Source: JAAZPG01 sp012797375
Lineage (GTDB): Bacteria > Acidobacteriota > Aminicenantia > Aminicenantales > UBA4085
DNA length: 58,301 bases
NCBI GenBank assembly: GCA_937868205.1
Contig: CALMMC010000151.1
Span: 1-58,301, forward strand
Direction: 5' to 3'
In this document: positions 16,005 to 23,244 of the stretch, one piece after another
Numbering within the stretch: position 1 is the stretch's first letter
Layout of the letters: every line of letters starts with the position of its first letter
Program-made: the position numbers and the translations under genes
The notes under the pieces: model-generated
Databases searched by the model: none
Told to the model about the DNA's origin: nothing
The model's input: only the letters and a program-made list of their open reading frames with translations

Positions 16005-17350
16005 GGGATCATCCGCTCCAGGGACCGGAGGATCTCGTCGACTTTCTCCCTGGCCCGCTCCCGGGACCGGTCCTCGGCGACGACGCGAAGCATCGGCTCG
16101 GTGCCGGACGCCCGCACTTGGACCCAGCCTTGCTTGTCTTCCACCCGGATGCCGTCCCCCGTGTCGACGTCGCGGCCGCGGAACATCCGGGCGATTTCGC
16201 TGATGACGCCGTGGATGCGGGACGCCGGACAGTAGACCTTCTCCTTGACGATGTGATACCGGGGGAGGCGGTCGACGAGGGCCGACAGCCGTTGGCCGGT
16301 CTTGGCCATCGTTTCCAGGACGAGGCCCATCGTTAAGAAGGCGTCGAAGGCCGGCTGGAAGGCGGGAACGGCGACACCGCCGCTACCCTCGCCGGCAAGG
16401 ATCCCGTCCTCCTGGGCCAAGGCCAGGAAAATCGGAGCGGGCCCCACCCGGGTCCGGATCAGCGGGCATCGGCGGGCCCGGGCGACATCCTCGATCATCC
16501 GGGAGGTGGAATTATTGGTCACGACCGGACCGGAGCACCGGGCCAGGACGGAATCGGCGACCAGGGGAAACGTGTATTCCTCGGAAAGGGCTTCGGCTGT
16601 TTCGCTGACCAGGGAGACGCGCCCGGCGTCGCTGTTGAGAAGAAAGCCCGCCTCAGCCCCGGCCGCCCGGACGACCGAGGCGCACTGAGCGGCGTTCCGC
16701 GGCCGCGGCTCCGGATCGTGGGGGAAGAATCCGTTAGGCTCGTCGTTGAGCGGGATCAAGTCGAACCCCAGCGTGTCGGCGAACCGGGCTAGAAACGGCG
16801 CGCCGGCTCCGGCGCAGGCTTCGATGACCACCCGGAAGCGGGCCGCCCGGACGGCGGCCGCTTCGATGAAAGCGCCGAGCTCCTTGAAATAGAAATCGGC
16901 CGTCTCGGCCGTCGGGACCGGAATGAGCCGGCCGAGATGGTCCACGGCCGCTCGCTCGAATCTGCCGAGATGGTAATAATCGAGGACTTCCTCCCCTTGA
17001 AAGGGATTGAGAGGGGAGCCGTCCGGGCCGATGAAAGCCAAGGCATTCCAGGAAACGTCATTGTGGCCGGCCGTGATGGAGACGCCCCCGCCGGCCTTGC
17101 GCCTCCGGACTGCTTTTTGCAGCAGGGGGGTAGGACAGACGCCGAGGTCCAGAACGTCGCATCCGGAGGAGAGAAGGGCGGAAACGCAGGCCGCTCGGAG
17201 CATGGGGCTGTGAATCCGCGTGTCTCGGCCGACGACGACCGGCTTGCGGTCGATGAAAGCCCCGAAGGCCGAGGCAAAATCCATGACCATCGTCGGCGGC
17301 ATGGACGGGCCGACGACTCCGCGAACCCCGGAGAGGCCGATTTTCAGCAT
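16001..17350 (-). CDS. Degenerate phosphohexomutase paralog (probable pseudoenzyme)
   Basis: 449 residues from the ATG at 17350. The four-domain phosphohexomutase layout is kept over the full length, with GVRGVVG at the start, sugar-binding GEGSGG (residues ~320-325) and phosphate-binding RASGTEPMLRV at the end. The two catalytic elements are lost: TASHNP is TAGHND (Ser95 is Gly), and DxDxDR is NSDAGR (residues ~239-244). A normal mutase needs both the phosphoserine and the three Mg-binding aspartates, so this protein should be unable to catalyse the reaction but may still bind sugar phosphates. It is in operon with an intact paralog and nagA, which suggests a regulatory or structural partner role (inference). 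The frame is uninterrupted, so it is not a decaying pseudogene. Confidence 0.8.
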   Translation of the reverse strand: MLKIGLSGVRGVVGPSMPPTMVMDFASAFGAFIDRKPVVVGRDTRIHSPMLRAACVSALLSSGCDVLDLGVCPTPLLQKAVRRRKAGGGVSITAGHNDVSWNALAFIGPDGSPLNPFQGEEVLDYYHLGRFERAAVDHLGRLIPVPTAETADFYFKELGAFIEAAAVRAARFRVVIEACAGAGAPFLARFADTLGFDLIPLNDEPNGFFPHDPEPRPRNAAQCASVVRAAGAEAGFLLNSDAGRVSLVSETAEALSEEYTFPLVADSVLARCSGPVVTNNSTSRMIEDVARARRCPLIRTRVGPAPIFLALAQEDGILAGEGSGGVAVPAFQPAFDAFLTMGLVLETMAKTGQRLSALVDRLPRYHIVKEKVYCPASRIHGVISEIARMFRGRDVDTGDGIRVEDKQGWVQVRASGTEPMLRVVAEDRSRERAREKVDEILRSLERMIP

Positions 17351-17360
17351 GAGCTCCCTA

Positions 17361-17366
17361 ATTATA
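17361..17366 (-). promoter_or_regulatory. -10 box (TATAAT) before the phosphohexomutase-nagA operon
   Basis: Perfect TATAAT on the minus strand, 10 nt from the ATG at 17350; no good -35 hexamer is seen at 16-18 bp. A GGGAG lies between box and start, so it may sit at the extreme 5' end of the mRNA or be excluded from it. Confidence 0.45.
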
Positions 17367-17436
17367 ACAAAAGAAAAGGGCCGCCGCACGAATTCGGAGC
17401 GGATTTTCGACATTTTCCCCCTGAAAACGCCTTCCT

Positions 17437-17465
17437 TTGCTTTTGCCCGCCTCTTCCCCTATCAT
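17437..17465 (+). promoter_or_regulatory. Promoter of ffh; short or absent leader predicted
   Basis: TTGCTT (17437-17442), 17-bp spacer, TATCAT (17460-17465), 9 nt before the ATG at 17475. No Shine-Dalgarno sequence is visible in those 9 nt (GAGAATCCC). Confidence 0.5.
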
Positions 17466-17474
17466 GAGAATCCC

Positions 17475-18797
17475 ATGTTTGATCAGTTGTCCGGCCGTCT
17501 TCAAAAGGCAATGAAATACCTCCGCGGGGAGGCGAAGGTGACTGAGGGCAATATGTCCGAGGCCCTCAGGCAGATCCGGCTTGCTTTTCTGGAAGCCGAC
17601 GTCAATTACAAAGTCGTCAAGGATTTCGAAGCCCGGATTAAGGTCCGGGCCCTGGATCAGACCGTCCTGGACAGCCTGACTCCGGCCCAGCAAGTCATCA
17701 AGATCGTCCGGGACGAGCTCGCCTCCGTCCTGGGAACAACGGACAAGCCCCTGACGTTCGCCTCCGCACCGCCCTCGATCTTCATGCTCGTCGGCCTCCA
17801 GGGAAGCGGCAAGACGACGACCTGCGGCAAGCTGGCCAAATGGGCGGCCGGCAAGGGCCGCAGTCCCCTCCTCGTTTCGTTCGACCTCAAGCGAGCCGCG
17901 GCCCAGGACCAGCTCCGGACCATCTCCGGCCAGCTCCATCTGCCGTTTTACGAGATGACGGCCGCGGCCATGGCCAAGCCCCGGTCGGCCCTGGCCGACC
18001 TTCTTCAATATACCCGCAACCGCGGATACGATGTCTTGCTTGTCGACACGGCCGGACGGCTTCACGTCGACGACGAATTGATGGACGAGCTGCGGATCGT
18101 CAAGGACGTCCTTTCGCCCGTTGAAACGATCTATGTCGGGGACGCCATGACCGGGCAGGACGCGGTTAAGAGCGCCAAGACCTTCGCCGACCGGATCGGC
18201 CTGACCTCGATCATTTTGACCAAGCTGGACGGAGACGCCCGGGGCGGGGCGGCTCTTTCGATCGTCGCGGTCACGGGAATTCCCATCAAGTTCATCGGCG
18301 TCGGCGAGAAATTCGACAAGCTCGAGGTCTTCCATCCCGACCGGATGGCTTCCCGCATCCTGGGCATGGGGGATATCCTGAGCTTGATCGAAAAGGCCGA
18401 GCAAGAAACCGACCTCAAGGAAGCCGAAGCCCTGGCCAAGCGTCTCCGGCGGCAGGAGTTCACCTTCGATGATTTTCGGTCCCAACTCCGTCAGTTGAGG
18501 AAAATGGGTTCCCTCGAGGGGGTGCTCGGCCACCTGCCCCAGGCCGGGCCGTTCAAGAACCTGGCCGGGGCCCGGATGGACGAGGCCCGGCTGCGGCATT
18601 TCGAAGCCATCATCGATTCGATGACGGCCGCGGAGCGGACCGATCCGAGGATGATCAACGGCAGCCGCCGGGCTCGCATCGCCCGGGGCAGCGGCCGGCC
18701 GGTGAGTGAAGTGAACCAGCTTCTCCGCCAGTTCCAAGAGATGCGCTCGATGATGAAAAAATCCATCTTCCAGAAGATGATGTCGTCGTTGAAATGA
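17475..18797 (+). CDS. ffh: Signal recognition particle protein Ffh
   Basis: 440 residues, normal length, from the ATG at 17475 (MFDQLSGRLQKAMKYL). N domain, then G domain with GLQGSGKTTTCGKLA, DLKRAAAQDQL, DTAGRL and TKLDGDARGGAAL, then a methionine-rich M domain ending MRSMMKKSIFQKMMSSL. It binds signal peptides and 4.5S RNA and delivers nascent chains to FtsY. No 4.5S RNA gene was recognised nearby. It diverges from the phosphohexomutase operon. Confidence 0.97.
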   Translation: MFDQLSGRLQKAMKYLRGEAKVTEGNMSEALRQIRLAFLEADVNYKVVKDFEARIKVRALDQTVLDSLTPAQQVIKIVRDELASVLGTTDKPLTFASAPPSIFMLVGLQGSGKTTTCGKLAKWAAGKGRSPLLVSFDLKRAAAQDQLRTISGQLHLPFYEMTAAAMAKPRSALADLLQYTRNRGYDVLLVDTAGRLHVDDELMDELRIVKDVLSPVETIYVGDAMTGQDAVKSAKTFADRIGLTSIILTKLDGDARGGAALSIVAVTGIPIKFIGVGEKFDKLEVFHPDRMASRILGMGDILSLIEKAEQETDLKEAEALAKRLRRQEFTFDDFRSQLRQLRKMGSLEGVLGHLPQAGPFKNLAGARMDEARLRHFEAIIDSMTAAERTDPRMINGSRRARIARGSGRPVSEVNQLLRQFQEMRSMMKKSIFQKMMSSLK

Positions 18798-18852
18798 ACG
18801 GGCGGCCGGTTTCCGGTCCCGCCCGGGAGCGCTGATCGCAAGGAGGAATCCC

Positions 18853-19164
18853 ATGTATGTCGTCGGCGTGACGATTTGGATCAAACCGGGATTCGAGGAA
18901 AAGTTCATCGAAGCCGTCCGGATGAATCACGAAAAGACGCGGCGGGAACCCGGAAACCTGCGCTTCGACGTCCTCCGGCATGAGGACGAGCCCGGCCGTT
19001 TTTTTCTCTATGAGGTCTACCGGAGCCGGGACGATTTCGCCGCCCATCAGCAAACCGCCCATTACCTGGCTTGGAAGGAAACCGTGGCCGACTGGATGTC
19101 CCGGCCGCGGGAAGGGATCAAGCACTTGAGTCTCTTTCCCGAGGATCGATCCGCCGCCTGGTGA
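18853..19164 (+). CDS. Antibiotic biosynthesis monooxygenase (ABM) domain protein
   Basis: 103 residues, a single ABM ferredoxin-like fold: YVVGVTIWIKPGFEEKFIEAV, NLRFDVLRHEDEPGRFFLYEVY, FAAHQQTAHY. The pattern E-P-G-x-x-x-F-D-V-L and the H in AHxxTAHY match the LsrG/YgiN class of small quinol monooxygenases or isomerases. A GGAGGA Shine-Dalgarno precedes the ATG. It sits 9 nt before the Fe-ADH gene, suggesting the pair acts on one substrate, not identified here. Confidence 0.85.
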   Translation: MYVVGVTIWIKPGFEEKFIEAVRMNHEKTRREPGNLRFDVLRHEDEPGRFFLYEVYRSRDDFAAHQQTAHYLAWKETVADWMSRPREGIKHLSLFPEDRSAAW

Positions 19165-19173
19165 GATCCCGCC

Positions 19174-20352
19174 ATGGTTTTTGAATGGACCGCCCCCGCC
19201 CGGATCGTCTTCGGCCGAGGCGCGGCGGCCGATATCGGACGCCGGGCCGCGGAGATCGGCAGGCGGGTTCTGTTTATCCGGACTGGAGCCCTTCCGGCGA
19301 CAGGCGGGACGGTCGAGGCCGCGCGAAGCGCGCTGGCGGCCGAAGGGCTGGAGTTTCTCGAAGCCGAGGTCAGGGGGGAGCCGGAGGTCGAAGCCGTCGA
19401 CGCCTTGACCGCCCGGGTTCGGCCGTTCGAACCGGAGGTCATCCTCGGCTTGGGGGGCGGCAGCGCGATCGATACGGCCAAAGCCGTGGCCGGGTTGTTG
19501 GCAGGCGGCGGGGAAGTCCTCGATTATCTCGAGGTGATCGGCCGAGGCCGGCCGTTCAGCCGCCCCGGCGTTCCGGTGATCGCCGTGCCGACGACGGCGG
19601 GCACGGGGGCCGAGGCCACGCGCAACGCCGTCCTGGCCAGCCGGGCGTTGGGGGTCAAGGCCAGCTTGCGGGGGCCGGCCCTCGTTCCCCGCTTGGCCTT
19701 GGTGGATCCCGCCTTGACCGATACCCTTCCCCCGGCCGTGACGGCTTCCACGGGGCTTGATGCCCTGGCCCAATGCCTCGAATCCTACCTGGCCCTGAAC
19801 GCCCGGCCGTGGACGGACGCCCTGGCCCTTGAAGGCTTGAACCGGGCCGCTCGGTCGCTCGTTCCCGCCTTCCGAGACGGGAGCGTCCTCGAAGCCCGCG
19901 ACGACATGGCCGTGGCGGCCCTCTTGAGCGGGATCTGCCTGGCCAACGCGGGCCTAGGAGCCGTTCATGGACTGGCCGCGGCCCTGGGCGGAAAATTTCT
20001 CATCCCCCATGGAGTCGCCTGCGGGCGGGTTCTTCCAGGCGTGCTCTCGGAAAACATCCGGGCCATGATCGCCGGGGGCGCGGGCCGGACGGTTCCGGCC
20101 AAATGCCTCCGGCTGGCGGAGGTCTTCCTCCCCGCGAGACGGGGATCCGAAAAAACACGGATGGCCGCCCTCGGCGACCGGCTTTCCGCCTTCGTCGAGG
20201 AGCTTGAACTTCCTCGCCTTTCAGCCTTCGGCGTGACCGAGGCCGACCTGCCCGTCCTGGCCGAAGCCGCGGGGCGCTCCAGCTCCATCCGGCAAAATCC
20301 GGTCGCCCTTGACGAAAAAACGCTGATCGGCATCCTGCGGGCCGCCCTGTGA
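19174..20352 (+). CDS. Iron-containing (group III) alcohol dehydrogenase family protein
   Basis: 392 residues, typical length. N-terminal NAD-binding part with GLGGGSAIDTAKAVA, then VPTTAGTGAEAT, and C-terminal metal region TGLDALAQCLESY and GAVHGLAAALGGKFLIPHG. Of the four usual metal ligands Asp-His-His-His, the Asp and last two His are present, but the first His (normally DALTH) is Gln. Gln occurs here in some subgroups, so activity may be retained with altered metal use. Substrate unknown; partnered with the upstream ABM gene. Confidence 0.85.
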   Translation: MVFEWTAPARIVFGRGAAADIGRRAAEIGRRVLFIRTGALPATGGTVEAARSALAAEGLEFLEAEVRGEPEVEAVDALTARVRPFEPEVILGLGGGSAIDTAKAVAGLLAGGGEVLDYLEVIGRGRPFSRPGVPVIAVPTTAGTGAEATRNAVLASRALGVKASLRGPALVPRLALVDPALTDTLPPAVTASTGLDALAQCLESYLALNARPWTDALALEGLNRAARSLVPAFRDGSVLEARDDMAVAALLSGICLANAGLGAVHGLAAALGGKFLIPHGVACGRVLPGVLSENIRAMIAGGAGRTVPAKCLRLAEVFLPARRGSEKTRMAALGDRLSAFVEELELPRLSAFGVTEADLPVLAEAAGRSSSIRQNPVALDEKTLIGILRAAL

Positions 20353-20442
20353 TCTCCGGACTTGCCGCGCCGGGAATGACGCGCTGTTTCGGCGCTGGTT
20401 TTCGGGTCGACGGGAAAAGAATAAAAGGAGCGGATCGGTTGG

Positions 20443-20471
20443 TTGACTTTCAAGCGGGTTTTGGCTATTAT
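20443..20471 (+). promoter_or_regulatory. Promoter of the rpsP-khpA-rimM-trmD-rplS operon
   Basis: TTGACT (20443-20448), 17-bp spacer, TATTAT (20466-20471). The start site would be near 20478, giving a leader of about 29 nt to the rpsP ATG at 20507. Confidence 0.7.
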
Positions 20472-20506
20472 CTACAAACCATTTTAAAAGAACGGATTAC
20501 ACAATT

Positions 20507-20758
20507 ATGTTGTCACTGCGTCTTATGAGATTTGGAGCCAAGGGCCAGCCCGCTTACCGGGTCGTCGTCATCGACTCGAAAAAGCCCCGGGAAAGCAAGG
20601 CGAAGGCGATCATCGGATCCTATAATCCCCTGACCGATCCCGCCGAAATAAAAATCGACCTCGCCAAAGCAAAATACTGGATGGACCGGGGAGCTAAACC
20701 CTCGGAAACCGTCAAATCGCTCCTGGCCAAACCGCAGAAAGCGACTCCCAAAGCCTGA
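20507..20758 (+). CDS. rpsP: 30S ribosomal protein S16
   Basis: 83 residues. LSLRLMRFGAKGQPAYRVVVID at the start and GSYNP are the S16 signatures. First gene of the classical rpsP-khpA-rimM-trmD-rplS order. A basic Lys/Ala-rich tail follows. S16 is a primary assembly protein of the small subunit. Confidence 0.97.
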   Translation: MLSLRLMRFGAKGQPAYRVVVIDSKKPRESKAKAIIGSYNPLTDPAEIKIDLAKAKYWMDRGAKPSETVKSLLAKPQKATPKA

Positions 20759-20790
20759 TCGCCGGGGCGATTTTCCCGAAGGAGGAGAAC

Positions 20791-21024
20791 GTGAAGGAAC
20801 TCGTTGAATTGATCGCCCAGGCTCTTGTCGACCAGCCGGACAAAGTCGTCGTTTCGCAGATCGAGGGCGAACAAACCACGATTCTGGAGCTCAAGGTCGC
20901 TCCCGAGGATTTGGGCAAGGTCATCGGCAAGCAGGGCCGCACGGCGCGGGCCATCCGCATCATCCTCGGAGCCGCCGGGATGAAGCTGAAGCACCGCTAC
21001 AACCTGGAAATCATCGAAAAATAA
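20791..21024 (+). CDS. khpA: KH-domain RNA-binding protein KhpA (YlqC)
   Basis: 77 residues from a GTG with a strong AAGGAGGAG site. Single KH domain with the G-x-x-G loop in GKVIGKQGRTARAIR. In Firmicutes KhpA pairs with KhpB/EloR to bind RNA and influence cell division; the khpB partner is not in the window. Located between rpsP and rimM as in many phyla. Confidence 0.93.
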   Translation: MKELVELIAQALVDQPDKVVVSQIEGEQTTILELKVAPEDLGKVIGKQGRTARAIRIILGAAGMKLKHRYNLEIIEK

Positions 21025-21028
21025 TACC

Positions 21029-21540
21029 GTGAAACGCCTGGGCCGGATTCTCCGAACCCAGGGCCGCCGGGGGGAAGTGAAGGCGGTCCTGGACGCCGCT
21101 CCCCGCCCGGGTGGTTTTTTTTTAGAATCTTTGTCAGGGAAAACGATGAATTCCGCGAATACGCGGTCGAATCCCTGACGCCTTATAAAGACGCCCATAC
21201 GCTGAAGCTCCGGGGCGTCGACTCGATTCCCGACGCTTTGCCCCTGGCCGGCCGGGAAATCTTCGCCCTTCATGAGGACGTCGCCCCTCCGGCCGAGGAT
21301 GAATTCGCCGTTGAAGACTTGGCCGCGTGCCGGGTCGTGACGAAAGAAGGCCGTCCCGTCGGCCTTGTCCGGGGAGTCTGGGACACGGGTGGAACACCGT
21401 TGCTCGTCCTGGATCCGGACGGCGGGGGGAATGAGATTTACATCCCGCTTAGCCGGAGCATCTGCCCGGTCATCGACATCGAAGCCAAGCGGATCGTCAT
21501 CGATCCTCCTGACGGCCTTTTGGACTTAAATGAGATTTGA
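21029..21540 (+). CDS. rimM: Ribosome maturation factor RimM, read across a -1 frameshift at a T9 run
   Basis: The GTG at 21029 opens KRLGRILRTQGRRGEVKAVL, the RimM N-terminal lead, but in this frame translation ends at TGA 21176-21178 after 49 residues. The RimM homology continues in the -1 frame from 21121 (RIFVREND, YAVESLTPY, TLKLRGVDS, DALPLAGREI) through the PRC-barrel end to 21540. The join falls in nine Ts (21115-21123) followed by A. Read with a -1 shift the product is about 170 residues, normal for RimM. It overlaps trmD by 11 nt. The shift may be programmed, a slippage site, or a homopolymer error in the assembly; with ten Ts the frame would be continuous. Confidence 0.82.
21118..21124 (+). 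promoter_or_regulatory. Candidate -1 slippery heptamer (T TTT TTA) in rimM
   Basis: In the zero frame of rimM the codons run GGT GGT TTT TTT TTA, so the heptamer T-TTT-TTA is in exact register for a tandem -1 slip, and the -1 frame is the one that carries the rest of RimM. The preceding two Ts extend the run to nine, long enough for polymerase slippage too. No obvious downstream pseudoknot was identified by eye. Confidence 0.5.
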
Positions 21541-22267
21541 TATAATCACGATCTTCCCCGAGATGTTCCCGAGCGTCTTTGCGGGGGGCGTCATCGGCAA
21601 GGCCGTCCAAAGGGGACGGTTGGACCTGCGGGTGCATAACCTTCGCGATTTCACGACGGACAAGCACCAGCAGGTGGATGACCGCCCGTTCGGCGGCGAA
21701 GAAGGCATGGTCTTCAAGCCCGAGCCGGTCTTCGCCGCGGTCGAAGCGGTCCGGGGTTCGGAGGATCCGCCCGTTTATCTCCTCTCGCCCGCGGGCCGGA
21801 GGTTCGACGACCGGCTGGCCAGGGAAATCGCCCTCCAACCTCGGGTCGTTCTGATTTGCGGCCGCTACGAGGGCGTGGACGAGCGGGTCGCCCTCCATTT
21901 GGCCACGGACGAGATCTCGATCGGCGATTATGTGGTCACGGGAGGGGAATTGCCGGCCATGATCATCGTCGACGCCGTCGCCCGGCACATTCCGGGCGTC
22001 GTGGGGAAGGAAGGCTCGGTCCGCAAGGAATCGTTCGCCGAGGGCTTGCTGGACTATCCTCAGTATACCCGCCCCCGGGATTTTCGGGGGATGAAGGCGC
22101 CGGAGGTGCTGTTCTCCGGCGACCATGATAAAATCGAAGCCTGGCGGCGCCGCAAGGCGCTGGAGAAGACGCGGCGGAGAAGGCCCGACCTTTTCGCCCG
22201 GCTGTCGCTCTCGCCCGAGGACCGCATGTTGCTCGACGAAATCGACAACGAAAGGAACGAACAATGA
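21530..22267 (+). CDS. trmD: tRNA (guanine-37-N1)-methyltransferase
   Basis: 245 residues. SPOUT methyltransferase motifs: MRFDIITIFPEMF, DDRPFGGEEGMV, LICGRYEGVDERV, EISIGDYVVTGGELPAM and LDYPQYTRP. It makes m1G37 in tRNAs using S-adenosylmethionine and prevents frameshifting. The ATG at 21530 lies inside the end of rimM, and its stop overlaps rplS, so the three are translationally linked. Confidence 0.97.
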   Translation: MRFDIITIFPEMFPSVFAGGVIGKAVQRGRLDLRVHNLRDFTTDKHQQVDDRPFGGEEGMVFKPEPVFAAVEAVRGSEDPPVYLLSPAGRRFDDRLAREIALQPRVVLICGRYEGVDERVALHLATDEISIGDYVVTGGELPAMIIVDAVARHIPGVVGKEGSVRKESFAEGLLDYPQYTRPRDFRGMKAPEVLFSGDHDKIEAWRRRKALEKTRRRRPDLFARLSLSPEDRMLLDEIDNERNEQ

Positions 22268-22605
22268 GCCTGGTACAAGTGACGGAAGACAAGGTGATGA
22301 AAAAAGATCTCCCGCCTTTCGCTATCGGCGACACGGTCAAGGTCCACGTCCTCATCAAGGAAGGCGAAAAGGAACGCGTCCAAATTTTCCAGGGCGACGT
22401 GATCGCCAAGAAAGGCCGCGGGATGAGCGAGACGTTCACCGTCCGGAAGGTCTCTTTCGGCATCGGGGTGGAACGGATTTTTCCGCGGCAGTCGCCCTGG
22501 ATCAAGAAAGTCGAGGTCGTCCGCAGCGGACGGGTCCGGCGGGCGAAGCTTTATTACCTCCGCGGACTGAAAGGCAAAGCGGCCAAGCTCCGCGAAGAAC
22601 GCTGA
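22264..22605 (+). CDS. rplS: 50S ribosomal protein L19
   Basis: 113 residues. FAIGDTVKVHVLIKEGEKERVQIFQGDVI and the SFGIGVERIFP and RRAKLYYLR blocks identify L19. ATGA overlap with trmD. L19 sits at the subunit interface of the ribosome. Confidence 0.97.
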   Translation: MSLVQVTEDKVMKKDLPPFAIGDTVKVHVLIKEGEKERVQIFQGDVIAKKGRGMSETFTVRKVSFGIGVERIFPRQSPWIKKVEVVRSGRVRRAKLYYLRGLKGKAAKLREER

Positions 22606-22613
22606 TCCGCGCC

Positions 22614-23240
22614 TTGCCCGATTTCGAGATTGAACGCCGGCATCTCGAAGCGGGGAGGACGCTGATCGCCGGCGTGGATGAAGCCGGCCGCGGGGCTTTG
22701 TGCGGTCCCGTTGTGGCCGCGGCCGTCATCCTTCCGTTCTCTTGGTTTGCCGGCCTGCCGCCCGATTGGGTCGAACGGCTGGATGATTCCAAGCGCCTTT
22801 CCCCCACGCGACGCGAGCGGCTCGCCCGGCGGATCCGCCAAGAGGCCTCCGTCGGTCTCGGCCTGGCCGGAAACGCCGAGATCGATGTCTTGAACATTCT
22901 CCGGGCGTCTCAGGAGGCGATGCGCCGGGCCGTGGCCGCGCTGCCCGTTCCGCCCGACATGGTCCTGGTGGACGGCCTCGCGATCCGGGATTTCCCCCGG
23001 CCTCAGGACGCCGTCGTCGGCGGGGACCGGCGGAGTTTCTCGATCGCCGCGGCTTCCATCGTGGCCAAGGTTTCCCGGGACCGGATCATGATCCGGGCGG
23101 CCCGCCGTTTTCCCGGCTACGGGATGGAGCGGCACAAGGGCTACGGCACGCGGGCTCATTTTGAAGCCCTGGCTCTCCGCGGTCCGACCCCTTTTCACCG
23201 GATGTCGTTTAATCTACAATACCAACCGAAGCTCTTCTGA
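22614..23240 (+). CDS. rnhB: Ribonuclease HII
   Basis: 208 residues if started at the TTG at 22614; a CTG at 22602 overlapping the rplS stop is the other candidate, and no ATG is available upstream of the conserved AGVDEAGRGALCGPVVAAAV block. Catalytic DEAGRG, DDSKRLSP, the second Asp in VDGLAIRD region and GHKGY-like HKGYGTRAH are present. It removes ribonucleotides from RNA/DNA hybrids. The rplS-rnhB order is common. The non-ATG start suggests translation coupled to rplS. Confidence 0.93.
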   Translation: MPDFEIERRHLEAGRTLIAGVDEAGRGALCGPVVAAAVILPFSWFAGLPPDWVERLDDSKRLSPTRRERLARRIRQEASVGLGLAGNAEIDVLNILRASQEAMRRAVAALPVPPDMVLVDGLAIRDFPRPQDAVVGGDRRSFSIAAASIVAKVSRDRIMIRAARRFPGYGMERHKGYGTRAHFEALALRGPTPFHRMSFNLQYQPKLF

Positions 23241-23244
23241 ATCC

